A stretch of DNA of 23,236 nucleotides from CADDZO01 sp035294145 (GTDB taxonomy: Bacteria; Chloroflexota; Dormibacteria; Dormibacterales; Dormibacteraceae): the NCBI GenBank assembly GCA_035294145.1, contig DATGLL010000024.1, positions 1 to 23,236 of the forward strand, given 5' to 3'. Shown here in pieces: positions 1 to 7,312 of the stretch. How positions within the stretch are numbered: position 1 is the first letter of the stretch; the number at the start of each line of letters is the position of its first letter. The notes under the pieces were generated by a model, which did no database searches, had not been told where the DNA came from, and saw only the letters and a program-made list of their open reading frames with translations. The position numbers and the translations under genes were made by a program.

Positions 1-373
1 GCTCAGGCGACCGAGGCAGAAGCGGTCCATCTGAGCTCGATGGCCCGGTCGGTCAGCCTTGATGGGGAGCGCTGGCAAAGGCGCCCTGGGCTCTGGCTCC
101 GGTGGCGCGGCATGGCCAGCGACGAGGCCCAGGCGTTTGGCTCGGGGGCTCAGGCCGTGGCGCTTGAGGGCCCGCCAGACCCCGTTCGGCGAGAGCTTGA
201 GACCGCCCCATTGGGGACGCCCCGCTCAAGGCTCAGGCGGTCGGGACCCCAACCCGGATTGGCCAGCGCCAGAGCCAGGAGGCGCTGTTCGACCCTGGGA
301 GCGATGGCGTTCGGCATCAGGAGGACCCGCTTGACCGGACGTGGCCCGGCCGGATTCGGCCCACTTGGGGCCT
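1..373 (-). pseudogene. DDE transposase remnant (IS481/IS3-like integrase core), frameshifted
   Basis: No open frame spans it, but two minus-strand frames join into a familiar transposase N-terminus. The first frame, about 345 down to 205, reads RVEQRLLALALANPGWGPDR. The second, from about 205 to the window edge, reads LKLSPNGVWRALKRHGLSPR, followed by an APPEPEPR linker and QMDRFCLGRLS. This is the helix-turn-helix region plus the first Asp-containing strand of an integrase-type DDE domain. The frame change near 195-210 marks a broken gene. The 3' part lies outside the window. It sits directly behind the copA stop codon in the same orientation, with no ATG at the expected N-terminus. The family is recognised from memory of the motif pattern; the exact IS family is uncertain. 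Confidence 0.7.
358..372. terminator. Short hairpin after copA
   Basis: GGCCC and GGGCC arms (358-362 and 368-372) flank a five-base loop just past the copA stop codon. There is no T-run, so it could be a weak or Rho-assisted end of the copper operon, or chance. Confidence 0.25.
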
Positions 374-377
374 AAGG

Positions 378-2717
378 CTAACCCAGATCAGGGAGTGAGG
401 TCCGAAAGCGCCAGAGACGGGTACTATTCCAGACCACCAAGGCCGAGGATGCCGCCATTGCTGCCCCGGCGACGAGCGGACTCAGGTGGCCCGAGGCGGC
501 TAAGGGGATCGCCGCAAGGTTGTAGGCGAAGGCCCAGATCAGGTTGCTCATGATGGTGTGCTTGGTCTGCCGCCCCAGTCGAATGGCGTCGGGGATGGCG
601 ATGAGATCATCACGGAGCAGGATCAGATCCGCCGACTCGACCGCCACGTCGGCGCCCGCCCCGATGGCCGCTCCCAGATCGGCTGCCGCCAAGGCGGGAC
701 CGTCGTTCACCCCATCCCCGACCATGGCCACGCACCGCCCCTGGGCCTGCAGCCCACGGATGTGGTCGACCTTCTCCTCGGGCAGAGCTCCGGCGATCAC
801 GTCTTCGACCCCGACCTCGGCTGCGACCGCGCGAGCTGCCGCCTCCTCATCGCCGGTCAGGAGCAGACACCGGAGGCCGAGCTGCCGTAGCCGTTGGATG
901 GCAAGGGCGGCTGAAGGCTTGACGACGTCGGCGATCGCCATCGCGCCTACAACGGCACCATCCTGTGCCGCCAGCACCACCGTATGGCCCAGGGATTCCC
1001 AGGCGGCGCATCGCTCCAGCACGTTCGTCGGGATCTTTCCTCCCTGTGCGGCGAGGAGACGGGACCGACCGATCAGGATCTCGTGTCCATCGACACGGCC
1101 ACATGCCCCCAGCCCGGGCACGGCCACAAATCCCTCCACCGGAGGCAAGAAGCCCAACTCTCGTCGGGCGGTCATGGCGATCGCCTTCCCGATTGGATGA
1201 TCCGACAGCTGCTCCACGGCGCCGGCCCTGCGAAGCAGCACATGTCGGTCCACCCCCAGCGCCGGCTCCAGGGCGACCACCTCCATCTGACCCTGGGTCA
1301 CCGTGCCCGTCTTGTCCAGGACCACCGTGTCAATCCGGGTTGAGCGCTCCACGGCCTCCAGTCCCTTGAAGATGAGGCCAAGTTGTGCTCCTCGTCCGGA
1401 AGCGACCCGCAGCGCCATGGGGGTGGCCAGCCCGAGTGCACAGGGGCAGGCGATGATCGAGACGGCGAGCGCAGCGCTGAACCCTGCCTGGACGGAACCG
1501 GTCAGCGCCAGCCAGCCTACGAAGGTCAAGCCGGCGGCGAGCATCACCCCAGGAACGAAAATGGCCGAGACCCGATCGGCCAATCGTTGCATCGCTGTCC
1601 TGCCCACCTGGGCTTGCGCGATCAGCTCGATCATGCGCGCGAGCTGAGTGTCGCCGCCAACCGCTGTTGCTGTGATGACCAGGCGGCCGCTCAGGACCAC
1701 GGTCCCGCCTATCACCGTGTCACCTTCCCCGACCTCAGCCGGCAGCGACTCCCCGGTCATGGCGCTACGGTCCACCGCGGACCGGCCGGAGAGCACGCGG
1801 CCATCGGTGGCGATCTTCTCGCCCGGCCGCACCACGAACCGATCACCTACCTGCAGCTGCTCGACCGGCACCCGGAGTTCGGATCCGTCGTCCTGGAGCA
1901 GGTTCGCCTGCTTGGCTCCAACCGCGGCCAGCGCCTGTAGCGCGTGGCTGGCCCTGGCTCTCGCCCGGGCCTCGATCAATCTCCCAGCGAGCAATGAGGT
2001 GGTCACCCCTGCCGCCACGTCGAGATAGATTGCGCCGGTTGGCCGGTAGAGGAGCAAGGTGAGGAAGGTGCCCTCTACCTCGCCGGCATGGCCGGAGAAC
2101 ATGGCGTACAGAGACCACCCCGTCGCGACGACGACGCCCAAAGAGGCAAGGGTGTCCATCGTGCAGGTGCCACGCCGGGCAGCGCAGAGAGCGGCACGAT
2201 GGAAGGGCCAGGCCGCCCAGGTCACGACGGGGGCCGCCAGAGCCAAGAGCAGCCATTGCCAGCCTCGGAACCTGATCCAGGGCACCAGCGAGAACTCGAT
2301 CGATCCCTCACAGAGAGGCATGAGGAGGAGAAGCGTGACCAGCAGACGGCGAGCGAGTGCCTGCACCCTCTGGTCGTTCTCCACAGCCGTCCCTTGGGGG
2401 GACGCGGTGGCCGTCACCGGCTCGGCCTCGTATCCGGTTGCCCTCACCCGCTCGATCAACGCCTGGACTGGGATCTCCGAGGAGAGGACGAGGCGCGCCC
2501 GCTCGGCCGCATAGTCGACCTGTGCCCTCACCCCGGGCAGGCGGTTCAGGTCTCGCTCTACCTTGGCCGCGCATGCGGCACAGCTCATGCCGCGGATTGA
2601 CAGCTCCAGCACACCCGTCGCCGAGTGGGACACGTCCGCTGCCGGCTTTTCCGACAGGGACACAAAGCGCATCTTCCCTCGATCCGATCGCTTGAGGTTC
2701 GGTCGATGCCTGATCAT
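378..2717 (-). CDS. copA: Cu(I)-exporting P1B-type ATPase
   Basis: This membrane pump would use ATP to export cytosolic Cu(I) (family knowledge). The 779-residue protein begins with a heavy-metal-associated domain whose GMSCAAC motif (residues 43-49) supplies two copper-binding Cys. Then come the TGES actuator motif, the membrane CPC motif in IIACPCALGLATP, the phosphorylated Asp in DKTGTVTQG, SDHPIGKAI of the nucleotide domain, and the hinge GDGVND. The late membrane segments carry YN and MAASS, the TM7/TM8 signature of the Cu(I) subgroup (IB-1) rather than Zn or Co pumps. Its ATG overlaps the stop of the Sco-TlpA gene in an ATGA, and no clear ribosome site precedes it, so translation is probably coupled. 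It is the last gene of the operon. Only one N-terminal metal domain is present. Confidence 0.95.
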   Translation of the reverse strand: MIRHRPNLKRSDRGKMRFVSLSEKPAADVSHSATGVLELSIRGMSCAACAAKVERDLNRLPGVRAQVDYAAERARLVLSSEIPVQALIERVRATGYEAEPVTATASPQGTAVENDQRVQALARRLLVTLLLLMPLCEGSIEFSLVPWIRFRGWQWLLLALAAPVVTWAAWPFHRAALCAARRGTCTMDTLASLGVVVATGWSLYAMFSGHAGEVEGTFLTLLLYRPTGAIYLDVAAGVTTSLLAGRLIEARARARASHALQALAAVGAKQANLLQDDGSELRVPVEQLQVGDRFVVRPGEKIATDGRVLSGRSAVDRSAMTGESLPAEVGEGDTVIGGTVVLSGRLVITATAVGGDTQLARMIELIAQAQVGRTAMQRLADRVSAIFVPGVMLAAGLTFVGWLALTGSVQAGFSAALAVSIIACPCALGLATPMALRVASGRGAQLGLIFKGLEAVERSTRIDTVVLDKTGTVTQGQMEVVALEPALGVDRHVLLRRAGAVEQLSDHPIGKAIAMTARRELGFLPPVEGFVAVPGLGACGRVDGHEILIGRSRLLAAQGGKIPTNVLERCAAWESLGHTVVLAAQDGAVVGAMAIADVVKPSAALAIQRLRQLGLRCLLLTGDEEAAARAVAAEVGVEDVIAGALPEEKVDHIRGLQAQGRCVAMVGDGVNDGPALAAADLGAAIGAGADVAVESADLILLRDDLIAIPDAIRLGRQTKHTIMSNLIWAFAYNLAAIPLAASGHLSPLVAGAAMAASSALVVWNSTRLWRFRTSLPDLG

Positions 2718-4162
2718 GTCGCTTGCAGCCGAGCCAGCTGGGACTCCAGTGAGGACCGAGTAACCGGGCCCGAGACGTGGCTCGTGATCGTCCCGGCAGC
2801 GGTGATGAAGAAGGTCTCGGGCACCGCGCCCACCCGGTACTTCTCACCGATCACGCCCTCTGGGTCCTGGACCGCGGGAAGGGTCACCCTCGCCCCGACG
2901 AGGAAGGCGCGGGCGCTGGCGGCGTCGTCGCGCTCGTCTACCAGCAGCACCGCCACCCCCCGCGCCTTCCCGACCTCCTGCAGCACCGGCAGCTCGGTTC
3001 GGCAGGGGACGCAGTAGGAGGCGAAGAAGGAGAGGACAAGGCGAGAGCCACGGTAGCGCTCCAGCGACACCTGTCCCCCGTCGAGGGCTGGGGCCTCGAA
3101 GTCTGGCGCCACCAGGCCGGTGGCCTGCCCGCGGCCAGCCGTCAGCTTCACCACGTTCTCGATCGAGTCAGTGACCTGGGCCGCGGTCCACCCGTCGCCC
3201 CCGGATTTGAGCTCCTGGAGCCCGGGGCCCAGGAGCTGGTTGCGCAGTGGCGAGGGCAGGCTCCCGACCGCGGGCACCCCCTGGTAGATGGTCCTCAGAC
3301 CGCCATCAGGGTCGATGATGGCCAGGATCGAGGAGTGGACGTCGCCGTTGCTCAGCTGGACGTCGAAGGGCCTCCAGAAGGACTCCATCGCCGTCAGCGA
3401 CCCGGTCACGAAGGTCCAGTCGGCCCCAACCGCCTGTGCGTACTGCCGCAGCACCTCGGGCGTGTCGTCCCAGGGATCGACCGTGGCCTCCACCAGCATC
3501 ACGTTCCGCGGTACCCGCCGCCGGAGTTGGAGGAAGAGTCCGGTGTAGAGCGGGCAGGTCTGATGACAGGTCGTGTGGAAGGCGGCGAGAACCACGACGT
3601 GGCCTTTGATCGAGGCGTTGGTGAAGGGCCGGCCGTACTGATCCACGAGGTCGAAGGCCGGGATCCGGGGCAGCTCGCCGGAGAGCTGCTGGAGACCGAG
3701 GTTGAGCTGCTCCTGGCCGGGATAGAGGTGGACCGGTATCCCCTCTTCGACCTGCACCAGCACCGGCAGCGGGGCCCCAGCCCGGATCGTGAGCGAGGCG
3801 GCGAAGCGATCGCTCCCAATACGGATCGCGTCGTAGCTGCCGCTCGGCAGCTCGGCTTGGGCCAGGGTTGCCAGCTGCGGCGCCGCCGGTACGGTCTCGT
3901 TCGTTCTGCCGGCGATCTGAACCCAGCCTTGGTGGGATGAATGAAGAGCGATCTCCGTGGCCTCAAGGTGCGTCGCCCGACGCGCCGCGGCGAGCAGGAC
4001 GACCGTGCCCTGGCCGACCTGGGAGCGGTGGAGGAGGCTCCCAACGATGAGGGCCGTGGTCACCGCGATAGCCGTCAGGACGACCGCGTAGTAGGAGGAC
4101 CAGGCAAGGCGCGAGCCTGTCCAGCGATGACCGCGATCATGACCTCCGATGAGCGAACGCAA
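2714..4162 (-). CDS. Membrane-anchored Sco1/SenC-TlpA fusion thioredoxin protein
   Basis: Predicted to reduce and deliver copper to extracytoplasmic copper proteins such as the CuA centre of cytochrome oxidase. From the chosen TTG start (482 aa) there is an N-terminal membrane anchor (about 21-45). Residues about 65-165 form a beta-rich domain resembling DUF4382 (ending LPSGSYDAIRI). A Sco domain (about 166-310) follows, with the CxxxC copper pair C199/C203 (TTCHQTC) and the distal ligand H276 in GDVHSS. A TlpA-type thioredoxin domain (about 353-480) has the CVPC redox pair C384/C387 and a Pro in GAVPETF. The start at 4162 has GAGGAGG six bases upstream; the frame also opens at a TTG at 4177. 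A gap of about 85 nt separates it from the preceding gene, the largest in the operon. Fusing both redox modules is uncommon, since they are usually separate genes. Confidence 0.88.
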   Translation of the reverse strand: MRSLIGGHDRGHRWTGSRLAWSSYYAVVLTAIAVTTALIVGSLLHRSQVGQGTVVLLAAARRATHLEATEIALHSSHQGWVQIAGRTNETVPAAPQLATLAQAELPSGSYDAIRIGSDRFAASLTIRAGAPLPVLVQVEEGIPVHLYPGQEQLNLGLQQLSGELPRIPAFDLVDQYGRPFTNASIKGHVVVLAAFHTTCHQTCPLYTGLFLQLRRRVPRNVMLVEATVDPWDDTPEVLRQYAQAVGADWTFVTGSLTAMESFWRPFDVQLSNGDVHSSILAIIDPDGGLRTIYQGVPAVGSLPSPLRNQLLGPGLQELKSGGDGWTAAQVTDSIENVVKLTAGRGQATGLVAPDFEAPALDGGQVSLERYRGSRLVLSFFASYCVPCRTELPVLQEVGKARGVAVLLVDERDDAASARAFLVGARVTLPAVQDPEGVIGEKYRVGAVPETFFITAAGTITSHVSGPVTRSSLESQLARLQAT

Positions 4163-4188
4163 CGACAACCTCCTCAACGGTTCTCTGC

Positions 4189-4206
4189 GCCGGCGAAGTC
4201 GCCGGC
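4189..4206. repeat. 18-base palindrome before the Sco-TlpA gene
   Basis: GCCGGCGA and TCGCCGGC, perfect 8-base arms around AG, lie 13 bases upstream of the GAGGAGG ribosome site in the only sizeable gap of the operon. It could be an operator, an RNA processing hairpin or chance in GC-rich DNA. There is no T-run. Confidence 0.4.
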
Positions 4207-4247
4207 CCTCGGGGGGGTGGCACGGAGCACACCCAAGGCGCCTGGGA

Positions 4248-4886
4248 CTACTGTCCTTGCCATCGGAGCAAAGACGGCCACTGCACGGCGGCCAGCATGA
4301 TCGTCATCGTTAGCCCGATCGCGAGGTGCGGATCGGGACGAAGGGGCACGAAAGAGGAGGGGGCGTGGGAGGGAGGGACCCTGCTCCTGCTCCCAGCCAG
4401 GCCAAGCATGAGGAGTGCGAGAAGGACAAGGCAGCCGACGGTGGCGAAGACCAGGTTGGCCCCCGAGAACATATAGGCCATCGAGCCATTGGCGAGGACG
4501 TGCCAGAGCTCTCGAAGCCGATCGCCGAGGCTCGACCGAAACAGAACTCGGATGAGGAAGACAAAGCCAGCCAGGCCGTAGAGCGCCAGGTATGGCCAGG
4601 TGGCTTCAAAGGTGAATGCCCCGGCCATCCAGAGGGTCATGGCGATCATCCCGCCGGCGTGGATGGCGTGATCGATGGCCCCGAGCATCTCGCCACGGTG
4701 TGGTGCACGCGAACGGCATCCGTCCCACTGCCCGATCGAGAGCAAGGCGACGGTCAAGGCGTACGCTGAGAGAACAAGGCAGAGGGTCAGGACCAGCTCG
4801 GAGGAGGGAGAGGAAGGCAGTGTGCCAACGGGTCCGCCTTCGCCACATCCAGGCATCGGCATCCCGGACATACAGCCTTCGCTCAT
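4248..4886 (-). CDS. DUF5134-like integral membrane protein, Met/Cys-rich N-terminus
   Basis: A 212-residue multi-pass membrane protein. The ATG at 4886 is chosen because GGGAGG stands six bases upstream and it overlaps the preceding stop in ATGA; a longer frame reaches 4946. The N-terminus (MSEGCMSGMPMPGCG) is rich in Cys and Met, soft ligands that suit Cu(I). About five hydrophobic helices follow, two carrying HAIHAGGMIAMTLW and LWHVLANGSMAYMF. These His/Met-rich helices recall DUF5134, an actinobacterial family often found beside copper genes (recalled, not searched). A role in copper handling at the membrane is inferred from composition and operon position. The family has no known biochemical function. 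Confidence 0.75.
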   Translation of the reverse strand: MSEGCMSGMPMPGCGEGGPVGTLPSSPSSELVLTLCLVLSAYALTVALLSIGQWDGCRSRAPHRGEMLGAIDHAIHAGGMIAMTLWMAGAFTFEATWPYLALYGLAGFVFLIRVLFRSSLGDRLRELWHVLANGSMAYMFSGANLVFATVGCLVLLALLMLGLAGSRSRVPPSHAPSSFVPLRPDPHLAIGLTMTIMLAAVQWPSLLRWQGQ

Positions 4887-5815
4887 GATTGCCTCCCTCG
4901 CTCTCGGCTCCTGACCTGGCGGCTCCCGGCAGTGATAAGCGCCCATCGCCGCTCGCGCGGCGCATCCTCAAGGGCCGGATAGCCCTCAAGGTCATCGACA
5001 CCCTCGCCTTCCCTCTCGGATGGCGACTCAGTGGCGATGGGATGTCCCGAGGCCTGGGTTGGACCTGGGATCTCACTGGTGACGTCACCTGGAGGGCGAC
5101 CAGGGAATCCTGGGTTCCGGTGGCGGAGCAGCGGCGGCATCCCGGCCAGGAGGAGGAGAACGACCAGGAGACCCACCAGCACCGGCAGGTGCAAGCCCTT
5201 GGGAGCGGTCGCGGCGTCGGTGGCCGTCCGAGGGCTGCCGGCAGCGAAGCAGCCGAGGCGGTCGGTGGAGGTGGTGATCGTGTAGGGGCTGGAGGCGCCC
5301 TCCGCCGGGAAACGCCGCCAGCGGCCATCCGAGCCGTAACCGTAGATGGCGGCCGGCGGAAGCACGTAGGCCGAGTAGGTAAGGCCCACCTGCACCGTGT
5401 GCCCGGGAGCGATCGGCGAGCTGGCGCGGAAACAGTAGACGTTGGTCACGAGCGAGAGCGGCCCGGGGTCGGGGAACCGACGCTCGGGGGTGATCGCGAT
5501 CCGCACCGTCCTATCCCGCCGGGGCGGGACGAAAGCGCCGGTCCCGAAGCTCAGCGCCGCCTGGGTGTCGGCAGTGATGACCGAGCCTGGCGGCACCCGG
5601 CCGTCGGAGCCGACGGTCACCGTGCCGAAGCCTGAGAGCGGCGGTTGGTTGCCGGCCGTGAAACGTGCGGGCGGATTCACCCAGCGGTAGGGTCCTGGGG
5701 GCGTGAGGCCGTCGAAGAAACCAGGCGGAACCAGACCAGCGACGATCACGTAGGCGGTGGCTGCGGCCGCTAGGAGGATCACGGCGCGGCGGGATGGCCA
5801 TCTCGCTCCGTTCAT
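4883..5815 (-). CDS. Unknown membrane-anchored protein of the copper operon
   Basis: I do not recognise an established family. The 310-residue protein has an N-terminal hydrophobic segment (about 10-29), an extracytoplasmic domain (about 30-206) rich in Pro, Gly and beta-type sequence with two Cys (C128, C189) that could form a disulfide, a second membrane helix (about 207-226), and a charged cytoplasmic tail of about 80 residues. An early motif reads PPGPYRWVNPP. The ATG at 5815 overlaps the TGA of the protease gene by one base (TGATG). The frame stays open far upstream, but that part is only a shadow of the protease gene. No obvious metal-binding cluster is visible, so a copper role rests on the operon context alone. 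Confidence 0.72.
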   Translation of the reverse strand: MNGARWPSRRAVILLAAAATAYVIVAGLVPPGFFDGLTPPGPYRWVNPPARFTAGNQPPLSGFGTVTVGSDGRVPPGSVITADTQAALSFGTGAFVPPRRDRTVRIAITPERRFPDPGPLSLVTNVYCFRASSPIAPGHTVQVGLTYSAYVLPPAAIYGYGSDGRWRRFPAEGASSPYTITTSTDRLGCFAAGSPRTATDAATAPKGLHLPVLVGLLVVLLLLAGMPPLLRHRNPGFPGRPPGDVTSEIPGPTQASGHPIATESPSEREGEGVDDLEGYPALEDAPRERRWALITAGSRQVRSRERGRQS

Positions 5816-6441
5816 CACAGCGCCAGGTCGGCGAGGAGGTGACCCAGGATCGGCCCGACCAGGTCCCGGGTTGCCCATCGCCAGAGCCCGAGGAAGAGGC
5901 CGGCAGCGGCGACCGGGAGCAGGAAGGCAGGTGGGTGGGAAAGGACGTGCGCCGCGGTCCACAGGGCGGTGGTCGCCCCCACGGCCGCAAGCCCGCCGGC
6001 CACCTCGTCGACGGCAGCGAAGAGCCGCCCCCGGAAGGCCAGCTCCTCCCCGATCGAGACCGTGGTCGCCGCCAGGAGCCAGGGCGGGCCCAGGGCAGGG
6101 GCACTCGACCAGCGAACAGAGGCGGGGAGGAGCAGGACCACGGTGAGCACGAGCCCACCCAGGATGCGCCCCGCCATCCCGTCCAGCCCCAGCCCGAGCC
6201 GGCGTGGCGAGGAGGCGAGGCCCAATCCGCACAGCGCAACCCCGCCTCCCAGGAGGGCTGTCAGAGCCCACCCCGGACGGCGCTCGGCCAGGGCTCGTCC
6301 CCACTCCAGGGTCAGGATCAAACTGGCCAGCCCCACGATCTGGAGGGCTGGTCGCCACCCGACCAGGCGGGGTCGGTCCCGGGCCGGGAGGTTGGGGCTC
6401 CCGTTGAGCTCAGCGCACGACGTTGAGCACGACCTGGTCAC
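5815..6441 (-). CDS. CPBP-family (Rce1/Abi-type) intramembrane metalloprotease
   Basis: A 208-residue polytopic membrane protein carrying all recognisable CPBP active-site motifs: E132/E133 and R137 in GEELAFRG, H165 in WTAAHV, and H201/D205 in HLLADL. Family members are zinc-dependent intramembrane peptidases or sorting factors. Its target here is unknown; a co-encoded anchored protein is an obvious candidate (inference). The frame opens at GTG 6441, overlapping the preceding gene by 32 bases, with GGAGG twelve bases upstream, which is rather far. The true start may lie a little downstream at a non-ATG codon. It ends in TGATG with the next gene, so translation is probably coupled. Confidence 0.85.
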   Translation of the reverse strand: MTRSCSTSCAELNGSPNLPARDRPRLVGWRPALQIVGLASLILTLEWGRALAERRPGWALTALLGGGVALCGLGLASSPRRLGLGLDGMAGRILGGLVLTVVLLLPASVRWSSAPALGPPWLLAATTVSIGEELAFRGRLFAAVDEVAGGLAAVGATTALWTAAHVLSHPPAFLLPVAAAGLFLGLWRWATRDLVGPILGHLLADLAL

Positions 6442-7312
6442 TGATCAGGGGCACCTCCGGCTGGTCGGCGCCGTTGACTAGGTAGGCGATGAATAGATGC
6501 CGGCCTGGGGTCAGCCCTTCGGTCGACAGCTGGACCTGGTCCGTGCAGGAAATCGCGGTCATGGTCGCCATGCCGTTCATCGCCCCGTAGATGGAGTCGA
6601 CGTTCACGTTCCAGCCCCCGTAGCCGGGGACCGGGGCCTTCCCCTGCAAGGGGCAGCTGAGGTGGAAGTTGGCGACCCGCACCGTGAGCGTGAACTGCCC
6701 GGAGACCCGGGCCCCGGAGGGGGGCGCGAGGATCTGGATGGACGGTCGGGCGGTGGTGGGGGAGCCGGTGATCCAGGGCAGGGGATGGGCTGGTTCGTAG
6801 TCGATATGGAGCGCAACCGCGTTCTGATCCACCTGCTGGTGGTTGTTGAGAGCGGGCACCACGGTGATCGTGTGATGCCCTGGGCGCACGTTCTGCATCG
6901 AGAGATCGACCTCAGGGGTGCAGAACATCCCCACCAGCGTCCCGTCGAGGAGCACATGGAAGTGCCCGGTGTGGGGCCGGAGCGGTGTCCCAGCCAAGAA
7001 GCACGAGGGCTGGTAGCCGGAGAAGGCGAGCTGCATCCGCACGACGTTCTCGGTGACCACCGTCCCGTCCGGGGGAGCGAGGATGGCGACGTGCAGGTCG
7101 TTGGCCCAGCTCGGCAGCGGTGGCATGCCCGCCATGTCGCTGCTCTCAAATGACGAGGGGGTGGTGGTGCCGGTGCCATGGCCGAGCGGTGGGGTCTGGC
7201 CGAGGATCAGGTAGGCAACGCCGGCGGCCAAGGCCAGCAAGGCCAGCCCGGAGCCCAGGGCAAGCGCTTGTCTCCTTCGTGCTCCTTCCTTGCGCTGTCC
7301 AGGTTCGGTCAT
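6410..7312 (-). CDS. Anchored secreted protein with duplicated DUF4399-like domain
   Basis: The 300-residue protein has a basic N-terminus and a membrane anchor or uncleaved signal (about 15-38). A His/Met-containing linker follows, then two copies of one beta-sandwich unit (about 72-172 and 189-299). Each copy opens with an ILAPP.G motif and has one Cys after the first strands and one later (C104/C131 and C220/C256), suggesting one disulfide per copy. Copy one contains HTGHFHVLLDG and GMFCTP, close to the GHhHlliD core of DUF4399 (recalled). Copy two has lost these His residues, so the copies have diverged. The ATG forms ATGA with the CopC-CopD stop, with GGAGG nine bases upstream. Extracytoplasmic metal binding is plausible but unproven. 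Confidence 0.78.
   Translation of the reverse strand: MTEPGQRKEGARRRQALALGSGLALLALAAGVAYLILGQTPPLGHGTGTTTPSSFESSDMAGMPPLPSWANDLHVAILAPPDGTVVTENVVRMQLAFSGYQPSCFLAGTPLRPHTGHFHVLLDGTLVGMFCTPEVDLSMQNVRPGHHTITVVPALNNHQQVDQNAVALHIDYEPAHPLPWITGSPTTARPSIQILAPPSGARVSGQFTLTVRVANFHLSCPLQGKAPVPGYGGWNVNVDSIYGAMNGMATMTAISCTDQVQLSTEGLTPGRHLFIAYLVNGADQPEVPLISDQVVLNVVR

Noticed and set aside
5816..6358. N-terminal extension of the unknown 310-residue protein to 6358
   Set aside because: This part is an out-of-frame reading of the CPBP protease gene. The ATG at 5815 fits the TGATG coupling.
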